A DNA stretch of 64,000 nt, taken from Kryptolebias marmoratus. Its lineage: Eukaryota; Chordata; Actinopteri; Cyprinodontiformes; Rivulidae. The stretch is from the NCBI RefSeq assembly GCF_001649575.2, contig NC_051452.1, forward strand, positions 14,350,942 through 14,414,941, given 5' to 3'. Below, in pieces: positions 11,600 to 22,970 of the stretch. The position numbers and the translations under genes were made by a program. The notes beneath the pieces were generated by a model. That model saw only the letters and a program-made list of their open reading frames with translations. It was not told where the DNA came from and ran no database searches. The stretch's first letter is position 1. Each line of letters starts with the position of its first letter.

Positions 11600-12394
11600 G
11601 TTAAAGTCACAATAATTTTGAGTGTTATCTTCACATAGAGCCCAGGTTTTGGCTTGTATTCCAAAGGGTTCAAAAACAGCATCTAATTTAATTTGGGTAT
11701 GCTTTTCCCAGATGTTTTTGGTGGACTTTAAAGGGGGTTTAATATCATGTCACTTTTTGCACATAAAATATTTCTTCAGATTTACCTTTTTGTCTTGATT
11801 GCATATTTGATTAAATATTTATTATTAAGTTAAAATTTATTTACCTGGATCACTCTCAAATAACCTTTTTGAAGTCAAGGAAAAAAAAAATCCAATGCAA
11901 GTTTAAAAAGTTTAATTTTGTTCACATGTAGCAGAATCAATATCAGTGAGTCTCTGCTCAGGATGCATAGACAACATTATATAGATTCTACAATCTCTTA
12001 CCTAATACTGGTAGCATCCTCTTTTGCTTCCCACTGGATCGGCCCCCCTTTTTGTTTTTTTTTTTGTTTTATTCATGTCTTGCTTTTCTGGCCTTCCAGG
12101 GACCTCACACCAGTAAAACCTTCTGTTGGTCTTTCAGTGACTTTCCACAATATTTTGTCATCACTGTTTAAACGTGTCTTGTTCTTCTGGCCTTTCAGGG
12201 ACTTCCCATAATAATCTGTTTCCTTTAGTAATTATTACACACTAAAAATCTAAATTACTTCCTAGCCAACTTTTTTTTTAATGCTTCATTAAGTATATAT
12301 TTAATGTAAACAGGTGTATATATAGTATACAGTGTGCTCTTTTAGTGTTTCATAGCAAACAAGTACATAATTCGAGCCTCACTGTAAGTGAAAA
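11600..12394. other. Intergenic sequence downstream of gene A
   Basis: No gene seen. A short imperfect duplication lies at 12078-12115 and 12175-12205 (CTTTTCTGGCCTTCCAGGGAC versus CTTCTGGCCTTTCAGGGAC). Confidence 0.35.
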
Positions 12395-12450
12395 TGATTT
12401 CTTAATTAACTTACCTGGCTAAATAAAGGTAAATAAATAAGTACATATTT
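12395..12450 (+). repeat. Possible retroelement 3' tail
   Basis: ACTTACCTGGCTAAATAAAG followed by GTAAATAAATAA resembles the A-rich tail of a common fish retroposon. Confidence 0.3.
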
Positions 12451-12684
12451 ATTTCAAACTGCACATTGTGTTTTCTTTCATAATAATTTTTTAAGTATAC
12501 TGTTAGTGTCTTATCAGTGCCTTGAAATTATGACTCATTAGTGTGTACACGTCTTATTGTCTGAAGACATAGCATAGAAAGGTTTGAGAATATGATAAGA
12601 TGCACTGTCCTGTGCCATCCAATGTTCTCAGATCAGTTCCCACTGCAGCACTGACAGTCATTTCTAATTCTTCTGACCACTCTG

Positions 12685-12860
12685 TCAGTCAAAGTTGAAT
12701 GAAGCTCTCCTCTCCTCTCCACCTCCCAGAAACAGTCCAGTCAGAGTCTCTCTGCATACAAGCTGCTTCAACATCTCTGGATCATCAGGACACAGTTCAT
12801 CTTCCCCCAGAAATATACCGTCATCTTTAGTGTCTCCTTCAGAAAGATCATCACTCCCAT
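12685..12860 (-). CDS. Gene A terminal exon (acidic C-terminus)
   Basis: The open frame [20 protein letters not shown] leads to [13 protein letters not shown] and a TGA at 12685-12687. The CAG acceptor at 12861-12863 gives phase 1, while the preceding exon ends in phase 2. An alternative AG inside GATGGGAG, starting the exon at 12853, restores the frame. The same frame is kept in three genes, with a codon-multiple indel, so it is probably coding. Confidence 0.7.
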
Positions 12861-15800
12861 CTGTAGAGAGAAGAAGAAGCAACAGAAGTGATAAATGCAT
12901 CTTTCAGAGACTCTTCCTCATCAGTCAGTGAAGCAACACATTCAGTTTGATGAGCAGCAGGGACTTCAGTCCCGTTAACAGCAGCTGTGCAGTAAAACCA
13001 GCTTCCTTTCACTTCTCATTTTAAAATGTTAGAAATCAAAAGTCACACAGCTGCAGAGACTTTTACTATCAAGTTTGTTTCCTCAGCAGATTTGACACAA
13101 GTCCACAGTGAAAACAAACTGCTGAATCATTATGACTGTCCTATGACTAATATTGGATTATTATATTCAATGCAGAGATGCAGTAGTGATAGATTTACTG
13201 CTGTTCTGTGAAAACTGCTGCATTTAAAAAGTCTGTATATTAATGAACATCTCATCCGTTTTTGAAATACCAGCTGAAGAAACACAAAAAAGCATAACCT
13301 GCTGACTACACTCCAGCAGGTTCTGCTAAGTAGAAAGACCACTAATGGTTACCAAATATATTGACAGCTGTGTGAAATAAGAGCCACTAATTTCAAGTCT
13401 GCAACCAGACTGATCTCAGAGCTATGACAAAGATTAAACCATTCAGTTGTGCAGCATTGAAATAAGAAAACAGGTTGAAATTGAAATTGATGCTACAACA
13501 ATGAGGACTACTGTTTTTATTTATCTTTAAAGGCTGGAATCCTTCTTGGCTGAACATCAACTTCAGCACAAGATCATAACAATCTTCTGACTTTCTTTTT
13601 CTTTTTTTGTTCTTTGTCTGATCCTGAATCTAGTCCCTGTTCCCCTCTCATAGATTAATCCAGAAATACAGTTATTGAGAAAGTTGCAGATATATAAGAA
13701 ACACAGGATCTTTGCTTTGAGAAGAATTGGGTTTTGCTACATTCTGTTAAAGCAGCAATAATTTCAACCTTCTACTTACAACAGAGTCTCCAGTCTGTAG
13801 TCTGGATTCTTTACAAGATCCAGCAATTGCTGAACATCTGAATCCTTTAGATTGTTCCAGCCCAGGTTCAGTTCTTGGAGATAGGAGGGGTTGGATTTCA
13901 GAGCTGAGCCCAGATAAGAACAGCTGATCTCTGACAAATTGCACCTCCACAAACTAAATAAAAAATAAAACATGCAAATTTAGAAAACAAAACAAGACTT
14001 CTAAAGACTCTGAAATCTGAAAAATACTGATCCAACTGAAAGCTGTTTTAACTTGTTTCAAATTAAACCATTTTACTTATTGTAGTTTATTCAGTAACAA
14101 TAAATAATAAATGTTAGTTTCAGCTTTGCTTTTATTGTGAAAGTCATGAATTCAACAATGAGGTAAAAATCAAGTGTCTCAGAGATTTTAGGTAAATTAA
14201 ACAATCTTTAATATTTTGTTAATTTAAACCATAAAAAAAGAGAATAGTTTCTCATGAAGCTCCTCAGTGTGGATCAGTAAAATATCAGTCGGTACTCTTG
14301 TGTAACTACAATTTTCACATATTCATGTCAGCATAAAACTAAAACATATCTGACCTCAGAGTCTCCAGTCTACATTGTGGACTCTCCAGAAAACCACACA
14401 GTTGCTTCACTCCTGAATCCCGCAGGTTGTTGTCACTCAGGTTCAAATATATCAGATGGGAGGGGTTGGATTTCAGAACTGAGCCCAGAGAAGAACAGCT
14501 GATCTCTGACAAACTGCAAGTCCTCAGTCTGAATAAAGAATAAAATGCGTAAGTTTAGAAAAAAAAACAAGACTTTTAAAGACTCTGAAAAACAATTATC
14601 CAACTAAAAGCTGTTTTAACTTGTTTGAAACTAAACTATTTTAATTACAAAAGTTTAATTAGTAACAATAATAACTGTTTGTTTCAGCTTTGCTTTCATT
14701 GTGAAAGTTATGACATACTATCAGGTGAAAATGAAGTGTGTCAGAGTTTCCAAGTAAATGACACAATGTTTAATATTTTTGGTTCTAATAAACCACAGAA
14801 GAAGAAAACAGCGTTTCTTATGAACTCCTTAGTGGGGATTAGTATATTATTAGTCATATGTCTGTGTTACTACAACTTTTACATCATAATAATCTCAGCA
14901 CTAAACTAAATAAAGGCCTAGCATTCCATGAAGCTGAACTCCAAAAGTTAATAAGTTGCAGAGGTGTAACCAAAGATTATTTTCTGACAGTATCATTAAA
15001 ATCTGTGATTTTGAGTGATTCATGAGATATTTTGCCTACAGTACAGATAAATACATGCACGCACACACAGACATGGACAAAAACATTATCGGTCCACCTT
15101 CCCTTTCGTTAGCAGGTGATAAACGTGTCTGACCTCAGAGTCTCCAGTCTACATTGTGGACTCTCCAGAAAACCACACAGCTGCTTCACTCCTGAATCCT
15201 GCAGGTTGTTCCAGCTCAGGTCCAGATGTCTCAGATGGGAGGGGTTGGATTTCAGAGCTGAGCCCAGAGAGGAACAGCTGATCTCTGACAAACTATTGTA
15301 ACTTAAACTGAAAAAAGAATACAAAGGATAAAATAATTTTTAATCCCTTCAGATGTGTTGTGGTTTCTGTGTGTAGCTTAAAATTAACATGTTAATCTCC
15401 ATGACAACAGTCATGTATCATATAAAACCAGCTGTGAATCCAGCTGTTCACACTGAAAGTGAACGCTCTGTTCCTGACACAAATACACTCAGGAGTTCAG
15501 CTGACACTAATATGAAGCTTCACCAGTCTGACATTAATTCTGTCTGCTTCTTCCAAAGTTACACAAACTGAGAACATCTCTGTGACATTTGGACTTCAGG
15601 TTGGAACTTCAGAGACAAATTATCAGGGTTTTTTACAGACAGTTGGAAACACTGAATGTTTTTGGTTTTGTGGTCAGAAAATGCCCCAAAATATATGTAC
15701 TGAAAATTTACAACTTCAGTAAAGAGTTTAAGTTGAATTTAGTGAAAAACAAATGGTAATTTAAATCACCTTAGCTTCTCCAGTCTACAGTTTGGACTCT

Positions 15801-18800
15801 CCAGTCCAGCAGACAGAATCTTCACTCCTGAATCTTGCAGGTTATTGGAGCTCAGGTCCAGTTCTGACAGATAGGAGGGGTTGGATTTCAAAGCTGAAGC
15901 CACGACTTCACAGTGAGTCTTTGAGAGTCCACAGTTAAAAAATCTGTCAGAACACATAAAAAGAAATTAATTTCATCATGATAAATGAAATATTTTATTT
16001 ACATTTGAAGTGGTGAAAGGAGTGGTCTATGATTATTATTCGCTTCAGTGTTTTCTGCAGGAACCAAAGCTGCTTGGTTTGATTCCAGTCATGTCTCTCT
16101 GTCCTCTGTCCTGTTTATTAAACAATCATAGTCCAGTAAAAACTGATGAGTCTGACATGAGACATCAGGAACTGAAGGAGTTTTTCCTCCAGGACATCAG
16201 CTGGGTGGAACATGTTGTTGGAAATAATGGGACTGATCTTTGTGCAGGAACATAAATAATGTTGCTGTTGACAATTATATGTCTGCTTTAAATGATCAGG
16301 TATACAGTCAGATCCTGATTATAATTCCAATTCCAATTCTAATCAATTAGAACTGTAATCCAGGAATTCTGTCAATGAATTTAACTAAATTAAAAAAGTA
16401 AATCAACTGCTTAAATTGAATGGAGGAAACAAAACATATTTATAGATAAATCACTCTCATAAATTGGTGCACCAGACTTAAATGGGGCAGAAGTTGTCAT
16501 TTGTTTTTATATGAACAAAATAGTAAAATACAAAACAAATATTTCTCATTAAAAAAAAAAAAAAAACCCATCATTATTTTAGGAATAAAATGTGCTAATA
16601 ATATCAGAATACAGAAAACGTCTACCAAAAATGTGTATGATACTAAAAAAAAAATGTTTTTATTGTGAAAACATTTCATAAGCAGTTTATACACCCCATC
16701 AGATACCGTTCTCCCTCCTGTTAAACTGGGGTAACAGTATCTGGCAAAACACCGCAGTGAAGTTAGTTTTAAGTTGGATATTGGCTATTCACGCTCCGCA
16801 GAGTTAGCGGCGTCTAGCTCATGGCTGACCCGAAACAGGAACGCTAATGTCGGCCAGCCGTCCCTAAGTGAACCACCGCGGGTGAGACAAGGGGCCGGCA
16901 GAGAACGGCCGACATTAGTGTTCCTGTTTCGGGTCATTCGTGAGCTAGACGCCGCTAACTCCAAGGAGCGCGAATATCCAATATTCAACTTAAAACTAAC
17001 TTCACTGAGGTCGCAAACCAGTTTCCTCCCCAGCTGCACGAGAGTGGGGGGAAGCTGTTTTGCACGTCCTGCAGTGTAATCATGGAACATAAACACATCG
17101 ACAAACACTTTGTGTCTGCACAATCCAGAAATGGTCATGAATGTCAGATTATAAGCTATCAAAGTTCTCAAATAAAGCACCTTTTGATAATGTGAATGTC
17201 AAAACTAGTAAGTATTTTTGGTATATATATTTATATAAAAGTTATGGTTTTTTATTGATTTTAGTAAAAAAAAACAACTTTTCATCACAACTTTTAGGAA
17301 AATGAAATCAGGCATTTTAGCCCGCAACAATCACAAAAAATGCCCGCGAAATCCTGGAGGGACTGATTATTTGATTTTTGATTGTCAATTGAAAATGGAA
17401 AGAACGAATGATACATGGATTTCAAAGTATGTGTTGTGAACAACTCTCAGCTACTACCACATCAAATCTTAGCTCAATATCTATAAAACTGAGCTATAGA
17501 CATTTTTTGAATTAGCTACAGTTTAACATTCCTCGGGTCAAATTGACCCAGGAACACCATTCCTGTTCCTCAGAAACTAACAAAACAGGAGGGTTAATTA
17601 GCTGTGGTTGCTATTCTAAATTGGTTTGACTTCATAAGTTATTCAGTTGTACATGTATAATACAATCAATGATTACTTTCTGAAAGTTTCATTAAAATTA
17701 GTCTAGTGGTTCATTAGATATTTTGCTATCAGAGCCAATAGGGCTGATTCCAAAAGGTAATGGCCAAATTTCAAAGAAAGATCTTACAAAATCTGTTGGC
17801 GCTCAGTAGGGGTGTGATAGTACACAAAAATCATGGCTTTGTATGTAAATAATAATACAATTTTCCATGTACATCTACTTTCCAAGAGTTTCATTAAAAT
17901 TTGACTATTGAATTGTAAGATATTTTCTAACAGACTTTTGTGATTTGACAGCAAGATATAACAAGGTCAACATTTACTCATGTGTTAAATTTTGTCATTC
18001 AACCTATGCTATCAAATTATAGTATTGTAACAGTGATTCATTTCCATTAATCATGAAATGGAAAATGGTTAAGAGAATTAATAGATGAAAGAAATACATT
18101 ACAGTTAATTTGTAATTAGTATAACTGAGTTGAAAAGTCTAATTTTGGTGAATTTTAAAAAATGACAAAATAACTGCCATAAATACCATTTAACTCATGA
18201 AATCCATTGGTTTTAAAGGTTTTATCACTTTGATAAAACATTTTGTCAAGTAATAAATTCTATTATATTCTTTTATATAAAGACCTGTGTGACCTAAGTT
18301 TTGCTTTCATCAATGTGGCACACAATGATGAAAAATTGACATTTAGGTCAATTTGTTGTTTGTACAAAGGTTAAAAGTCTATTTTGGCCTGATCTAATTT
18401 TGACCTCTGTGGCTCTTTGCTGTATGCCCCCTAGCCTATGCTCGACCTGCTTTCTTGTTTTCTTCTTTCTTTCCACTATAAATATTGACCAGAAAAAAGA
18501 ACATTGCTGTGTGATCCCCTCATTTGTTCAAAGCACAAGAGGATCAGTCTTATACTTGTACGATTAGTGTTATACAGTGGGTTAGATTGATGAAGTTCTA
18601 CACAGATGTTGGAGACCTGAATCACTTCACCGATCTCAAAATTATTCTCTACTTGTAAGGCCAAATTAGTTTTACGGCATTCTTTTTATCTCACTAATTT
18701 CACATGTGGCCATCAGTTGCAGTCAGATGTTTTAATCAAGAACAACAACTATTATCATCATTATCTTCATCATCATGGACTTACTGAGCCTTTCTGCAGT

Positions 18801-21357
18801 TCCTCACAGCTGGGACCAGCCTCCATCGTCCCTCCTCTGATGTGTTGAATTCCTTCAGGTTCAACTCATCCAGAACCTCCTCTGACATCTGCAGAATGTG
18901 GGCCAGAGCTGAGCAGTGGATCTCTGAAAGTTCCCTGTCTGATCTGTTCTCTGATTTCAGGAACTCTTGAATGTCCTGATGAACTGAGAGGTCCTTCATC
19001 TCCATCAGACAGTGGAAGATGTTGATGCTTCTGTCAGGAGAAATTTTAATTGTGTTAATCTCCTTCAGATTCTTTTTGACTCTCTGGATGATTTCTGAAC
19101 TGATCTCTATCTGACCCAGCAGATTTCGTAACAGTCTCTGGTTGGACTCCACAGAAAGACCATGAAGGAAGCAAACAAACAGATCCAGATGTCCATTTTT
19201 ACTTAGGAAGGACTTCTCCATGACTTTCATCAAAAAGACATCCAGAGATGCGACGGAATAGACTGTAAATAAAACAAATGGAAGAATCTTCTTAAAAATT
19301 GACTTTGAGTGCAAGAAGTTCCTCAGCACCTTTGTGTTCCTGTTGGTGAAACAGTGGAACTTGTAGACTGCAGCCAGAAACTCCTGAACACTCAGATGAA
19401 CAAAGCAGTAAACTGGTTTCTGGAACATCACACACTCTCTTCTGAAGATCTCTGTACAAACTCCTGAGTACACCGAGGCCTCAGTGACATCAAGACCACA
19501 CTGTTTCAGGTCTTCTTGGTAGAACATGATGTTTCCTTCCTCCAGATGTTCAAACGCCAGCTTCCCCAGCTTCAGAAGAACTTCCCTGTCAGCCTCTGTC
19601 AGCTCCTGTGGACTCCTCTCAGGTCCTTCATGGTACTTGTTCTTCTTCCTGTTTGTCTGAACCAGCAGGAAGTGTGAGTACATGTCAGTCGTGGTCTTGG
19701 GCAGCTCTCCTCTCTGCTCTGTGGTCAACATGTGCTCCAGAACTGTAGCAGTGATCCAGCAGAAGACTGGGATTCCACACATGATGTGGACGCTCCTGGA
19801 TGTCTTGATGTGGGAGATGATTCTGCTGGACAGCTCTTCATCACTGAATCTCCTCCTGAAGTACTCCTCCTTCTGGGTGTCAGTGAACCCTCGTACTTCT
19901 GTTAGCCTGTCAATGCATGAAGGAGGGATCTGATTGGCTGCTGCAGGTCGTGTGGTTATCCAGACAAGAGCTGAGGGAAGCAGATTCCCCCTGATGAGGT
20001 TTGTCAGCAGCACATTGACTGATGACTTCTGGGTGACATCAGAAACAACCTTCCTGTTGTTGAAATCCAGCAAAAGTTTGCTTTCATCCAGGCCGTCAAA
20101 GATGAAGAGAAGTTTACAGACAGACAGCTTCTCTGCTGGGAGCTTCTGTAATGTTGGATGGAAAACATGGACCAACATGAGAAGACTGTACTGCTCATCT
20201 CTGACCAAGTTCAGCTCCCTGAATGAAAGCAGAATCACCACACTGACATCTTGATTCTCCAAGCCCTCGGCCCAATCCAGAGTGAACTTTTGCACTGAGA
20301 AGGTTTTTCCAACACCAGCGACGCCGTTGGTCAGAACCACTCTGATGGCTGCATGTTGCTCAGGGAAGGCTTTAAAGATGTCCTGACACCTGATTGGAGT
20401 GTCCTGGAGGCTCTTGGTCTTGGAAGCTGTCTCCAGCTGCCTCACCTCATGTTGGGTATTAACCTCCTCACTCTGTCCCTCTGTGATGTAGAGCTCAGTG
20501 TAGATCCTGTTGAGCTGGGTTCTACTTCCTGTTTCATCATTTCCTTCGGTCACATGTTCACATCTCCTCTTCAGACTGATCTTATGTTCATCTAAAACCT
20601 CCTGCAGACCAACATCTAATGGCAAAAAGAAATTAATAAACACAAAGAAAAGTTCTTCCATGTTTGAACAACAACCAGAGTTCCAGTTTTCAGAAACGAG
20701 TCCATCATGAGACAGATGTTCAGTCTTACCTTGTGCAGAGCTGATCTGACTGTCTCTCTGCAGTGCAGAACTGGATCTGGATCTGTCTCCACACAGGGGA
20801 CACAATGAGATCCACTTAATGCTGAACTAACAGACTGACTATTAGTTTATGTTTTGTGGTTTTTGTTGTTGTAACATGTTGGTCTAACATTTCACTTCAC
20901 TGTGGCTCATAGAAATTTGAGCTCTTTGTATCTCAGTTTGAAAACTGTTAACTTCTTTCAAACTAAAAATCTATGGTCAGTGACAATATTTAATCTTGGA
21001 CATCATTTCTCTTCTTACCCTCAGAAAACATTTTTTTTATCTACAAAGTCAAGATTTAAATACTTTACTCTGGATTATGTTTTTAAATAATTTCACAGTG
21101 TAAAAGCATTCAATGTACATATATTAGCTTTCCTCTAAAGTATTTAAACTTCTAGTTGTGCTTTATAAAAATAGAATTTCTAATGCTGTGAGCTAACATC
21201 AAATGAGTTAATCAGAAACAGTCTCTTACTTTGTGTCTGAGGGTCCAGGTTCACAACTGAAGTCTGGAGGATATCCTTTGGACCAGTCACTCTTCATAGA
21301 TAGACAATTGGATTCTGGGGATTTTGTTCTGTCCTCTTCTTCCTCCAAACTGCTCAT
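12685..21357 (-). CDS. NLRC3-like receptor gene A (partial RING, FISNA, NACHT, LRR)
   Basis: An eight-exon minus-strand model: 21357-21230, 20821-20730, 20615-18785, 15943-15770, 15307-15134, 14528-14355, 13953-13780 and the terminal exon ending at 12685. All internal junctions obey GT-AG, and phases agree up to the last intron. The product is about 970 residues. FISNA and NACHT are intact (Walker A GVAGVGKT; Walker [11 protein letters not shown]), so ATP binding is expected. It should act in the cytosol as a NOD-like receptor or regulator of innate signalling, as known for NLR-C family members; the ligand is unknown. It differs from gene B in having lost most of the RING finger. A possible polyadenylation signal (TTTATT on plus) is at 12448-12453. 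Gene B is its inverted paralogue. Confidence 0.85.
13780..13953 (-). CDS. Gene A LRR exon 4
   Basis: 174 nt, acceptor TTATTTAG, donor GTT/GTAAGT. Encodes [20 protein letters not shown] and [20 protein letters not shown]. The QQLLDLV form marks the last LRR exon in genes A, B and C. Confidence 0.88.
14355..14528 (-). CDS. Gene A LRR exon 3
   Basis: 174 nt, acceptor TTTATTCAG, donor GAG/GTCAGA. Encodes [20 protein letters not shown] then [20 protein letters not shown]. Open in the phase used by its neighbours. Confidence 0.88.
15134..15307 (-). CDS. Gene A LRR exon 2
   Basis: 174 nt, acceptor TTTTTTCAG, donor GAG/GTCAGA. Contains [20 protein letters not shown] and [18 protein letters not shown]. 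Phase 2 at both ends, so this exon can be gained or lost without breaking the frame. Confidence 0.9.
15770..15943 (-). CDS. Gene A LRR exon 1
   Basis: A 174-nt exon between CTGACAG and GTGATT, encoding 58 residues with two ribonuclease-inhibitor-like repeats ([33 protein letters not shown]). It is orthologous in position to 42317-42490 of gene B. Confidence 0.9.
16757..17005. repeat. Large inverted repeat (foldback), arms about 100 bp
   Basis: The left arm from GTGAAGTTAGTTTTAAGTTG to about 16857 is the imperfect reverse complement of about 16908-17005. The spacer is about 50 bp and GC-rich (CCACCGCGGGTGAGAC). Both strands read nearly the same peptide. It lies next to a hAT BED-finger remnant. 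Confidence 0.8.
17006..17365 (+). mobile_element. hAT-type element remnant with BED-like zinc finger
   Basis: The plus strand reads [20 protein letters not shown], a C-x2-C...H...H finger typical of hAT transposases and of domesticated CGGBP1-like proteins. The element ends at 17365 in GAAATCCTGGAGGGACTG. About 260 bp of its 3' part matches the 3' part of the element at 62186-62835. A matching left terminus was not found. Confidence 0.65.
17523..17597. mobile_element. Short TTAA-flanked MITE
   Basis: Begins TTAACATTCCTCGGGTCAAA, has the palindrome GGGTCAAATTGACCC, and ends CAGGAGGGTTAA. TTAA at both ends and CCTCC/GGAGG inverted termini suggest a piggyBac-type non-autonomous element. Confidence 0.55.
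18785..20615 (-). CDS. Gene A exon 3: FISNA, NACHT, winged helix and HD2
   Basis: A single uninterrupted exon of 1831 nt. FISNA is recognised by [19 protein letters not shown], then NACHT with Walker A GVAGVGKT, the sensor-like [13 protein letters not shown], and Walker [11 protein letters not shown]. The helical part includes [19 protein letters not shown] and [20 protein letters not shown]. It ends [12 protein letters not shown] plus two bases before GTAAGT, in phase with the first LRR exon. No stops or frameshifts. The last ~70 bp and the following intron match gene B almost perfectly. Confidence 0.93.
20730..20821 (-). CDS. Gene A exon 2, truncated RING exon
   Basis: Only the end of the RING exon is homologous to gene [11 protein letters not shown], containing the last C-x2-C pair, through the same donor (CACAAG then GTAAGA). 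The first six zinc ligands are missing. A substitute acceptor TTAGTTCAG just before CATTAAGTGG would keep the frame with exon 1, giving [11 protein letters not shown]. The acceptor is inferred. Confidence 0.55.
21230..21357 (-). CDS. Gene A exon 1 (N-terminal leader)
   Basis: Starts at the ATG at 21355-21357 ([15 protein letters not shown]) and ends before GTAAGAG, giving 128 nt, the same as gene B exon 1. The peptide is acidic and then Pro/Ser-rich, ending EPGPSDTK. A candidate splice acceptor (CTCTCAG) lies about 14 nt upstream of the ATG, so the 5' UTR is spliced. Confidence 0.8.
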
Positions 21358-22262
21358 CTTTACTTAGTCTGAGAGAGAAACACACAGAGAGCAGAAGAAA
21401 CCAGACACGTTTGTTCAAGAACAAAAAGTCAAACAAAAGCTTAGAGTTTCATTAATTAAGTCAGAAATTCATCTTGAACACCTGTGACCAAAACTTCTGA
21501 GAATGACACAAATAGTAATTGTTACAAAAGTTGCTGCTTTAGTGGTTTTAGACATGTTTGTAAAATGTATCAATTGTGAGTACACTGAAGAATATTTACA
21601 TGCACTTCATAAATTTAAAAGCCTTTTAATGAAAATTACATTAATTATGCAAAGAGTTAATATTTGCAGTGTTGGCTCTTCTCAGAGGATGTTTATGTGC
21701 AATTCTGTATTCATGCGTGTGGTCTGAGGCTGAGAAGCAACCCACCCTGCACATGAAAAGTTGCAGGACCTTTGACTGATGGAAAAAGTTAAAAAGTAAA
21801 AAATAGAGAGATTTTTTTTTTTTCAGAGAATGTTCTTTTGACATCTGTAACACCTAAGGTCAGGTCCAGTTCAAAAAACTCAAAACTAAATAAGTTCAAA
21901 CCTGGCCCTTTTACTTTAATACCACTGCCACATTATGAAGGCATAAGTAGACATAACAACAAAGCTACTTAAAAGATTGTATTAACAGAAAAAGTTCCTG
22001 ATCTAGAAACAGTGATTAAGAACAGCCTTCCAAGTGATCATGTTCTCTTTAATCCTGTAGAAATATTTGGTTCTGCTGAGGTCTCTCTCATTAAAGGCGT
22101 TTCTCAAACTTAGACGTGGATCTCCAGGAAAAGGAAAAACAAAGAATCCCCCTCTTAGCGCACTTGTGGCTTTTTTTTTTTTAATTTTTATTTACGGTCA
22201 CTGATTGGTTGGAGTGGTGGTGTTGACACATGCGATCTTTAATCCCTGTGGTTTCCCGGTCA
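21358..22262. other. Region upstream of gene A coding start
   Basis: Holds the acceptor of the spliced 5' UTR (about 21371) and AT-rich sequence. No separate gene seen. Confidence 0.4.
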
Positions 22263-22268
22263 TTATAT

Positions 22269-22531
22269 TGTAGCGTTCTCTTTGCTAGCAACACAGCAGA
22301 CCAGACGAGTTGTCCTCGCCAGCCGTTTATTGTAGAACAACACAACAAAGGGAAGATACAGGTTCCGACTCTGGGTTACAGGTTGTTTGTCACCCCGTCG
22401 CAGCGCGCGCCCAGGCGGAGCAGCCAGCCACAATCCCAGACCAGCGTGAGAGCGAGTCCCCTCCCCACCCTGCTTTTCCCAATAACACTTGCGGCAACAC
22501 ATAACATGCCTAACTTAAAGTGACAGTAACA
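22269..22531 (-). repeat. Possible short solo LTR
   Basis: On the minus strand it begins TGTTACTGTCAC, has an AATAAA (AATAAACGGC near 22330) and ends GAACGCTACA. It is GC-rich in the middle. No target duplication was found. Confidence 0.35.
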
Positions 22532-22542
22532 CCAGAAGGGTA

Positions 22543-22632
22543 TGGCAAGCCGTTTTAACATAAATTCGGTTTCGTCTGACTATCGATAATTACATTCTAG
22601 ATATCTAAAAATGCATTTTGACTAGACAAAAC
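22543..22632 (+). mobile_element. Truncated copy of the TGGCAAGCCG MITE
   Basis: Matches the left 90 bp of the element at 23433-24293, starting directly after TA. It is cut off where LINE sequence begins. Confidence 0.8.
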
Positions 22633-22635
22633 TAC

Positions 22636-22827
22636 ATTTACACAAACTGTGGAGATGACAGTGGATTTTAGGAGAAGCCCCCCAACTCTTCCACCCATCT
22701 CCATCATGGACAGCACAGTGACTGCTGTGGAGACCTTCAAGTCTCTGGGCACCACGATCTCCCGGGACCTGAAGTGGATGACCAACACAGTCACCATCAT
22801 CAAAAAGGCCCAGCAGAGACTCTACTT
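22636..22827 (+). pseudogene. LINE reverse transcriptase fragment
   Basis: Encodes EMTVDFRRSPPTLPPISIMD followed by VETFKSLGTTISRDLKW and KKAQQRLY, the C-terminal part of a fish non-LTR retrotransposon RT. Truncated at both ends; a single N follows at 22828. Confidence 0.75.
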
Positions 22828-22865
22828 NGGACAATAAATTGGACTCACTTAACACCAATTGGACT

Positions 22866-22970
22866 TTGTCTAGACCAGCGGCCCCCCCAACCTTTTTAGT
22901 TCCACGGACCGTTCATTAGCAGACGGTATTTTCATGAACCGGCCTTTAAAGTTGCGGTGGATAAATACAA
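22866..22970 (+). repeat. Possible hAT-type repeat end
   Basis: GGCCCCCCCAACCTTTTTAG, then TTCCACGGACCG, resembles the conserved end of a widespread vertebrate DNA-transposon repeat. Boundaries unclear. Confidence 0.3.

Larger units (their letters stand above)
15944..18784 (-). other. Gene A large intron (NACHT to first LRR)
   Basis: Blocks homologous to gene B: 18337-18784 (near identical to 37270-37714) and 16010-16260 (to 39130-39500). Between them sit a hAT-derived block with a foldback (16690-17365) and a TTAA-ended MITE (17523-17597). A 62-codon open frame at 18476-18664 is intronic and starts at TTG. Confidence 0.7.

Noticed and set aside
16774..17180. Opposed ORFs with similar peptides on both strands
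   Set aside because: Produced by the inverted repeat; only the BED-like finger after 17006 looks like real ancestral coding.
18476..18664. 62-codon open frame, identical in 37390-37578
   Set aside because: It begins at TTG, lies inside the intron right after the NACHT exon in both genes, and is identical only because the whole tract is identical. No domain seen.
22622..22858. Minus-strand ORFs over the LINE fragment
   Set aside because: Shadows of the plus-strand reverse transcriptase frame.
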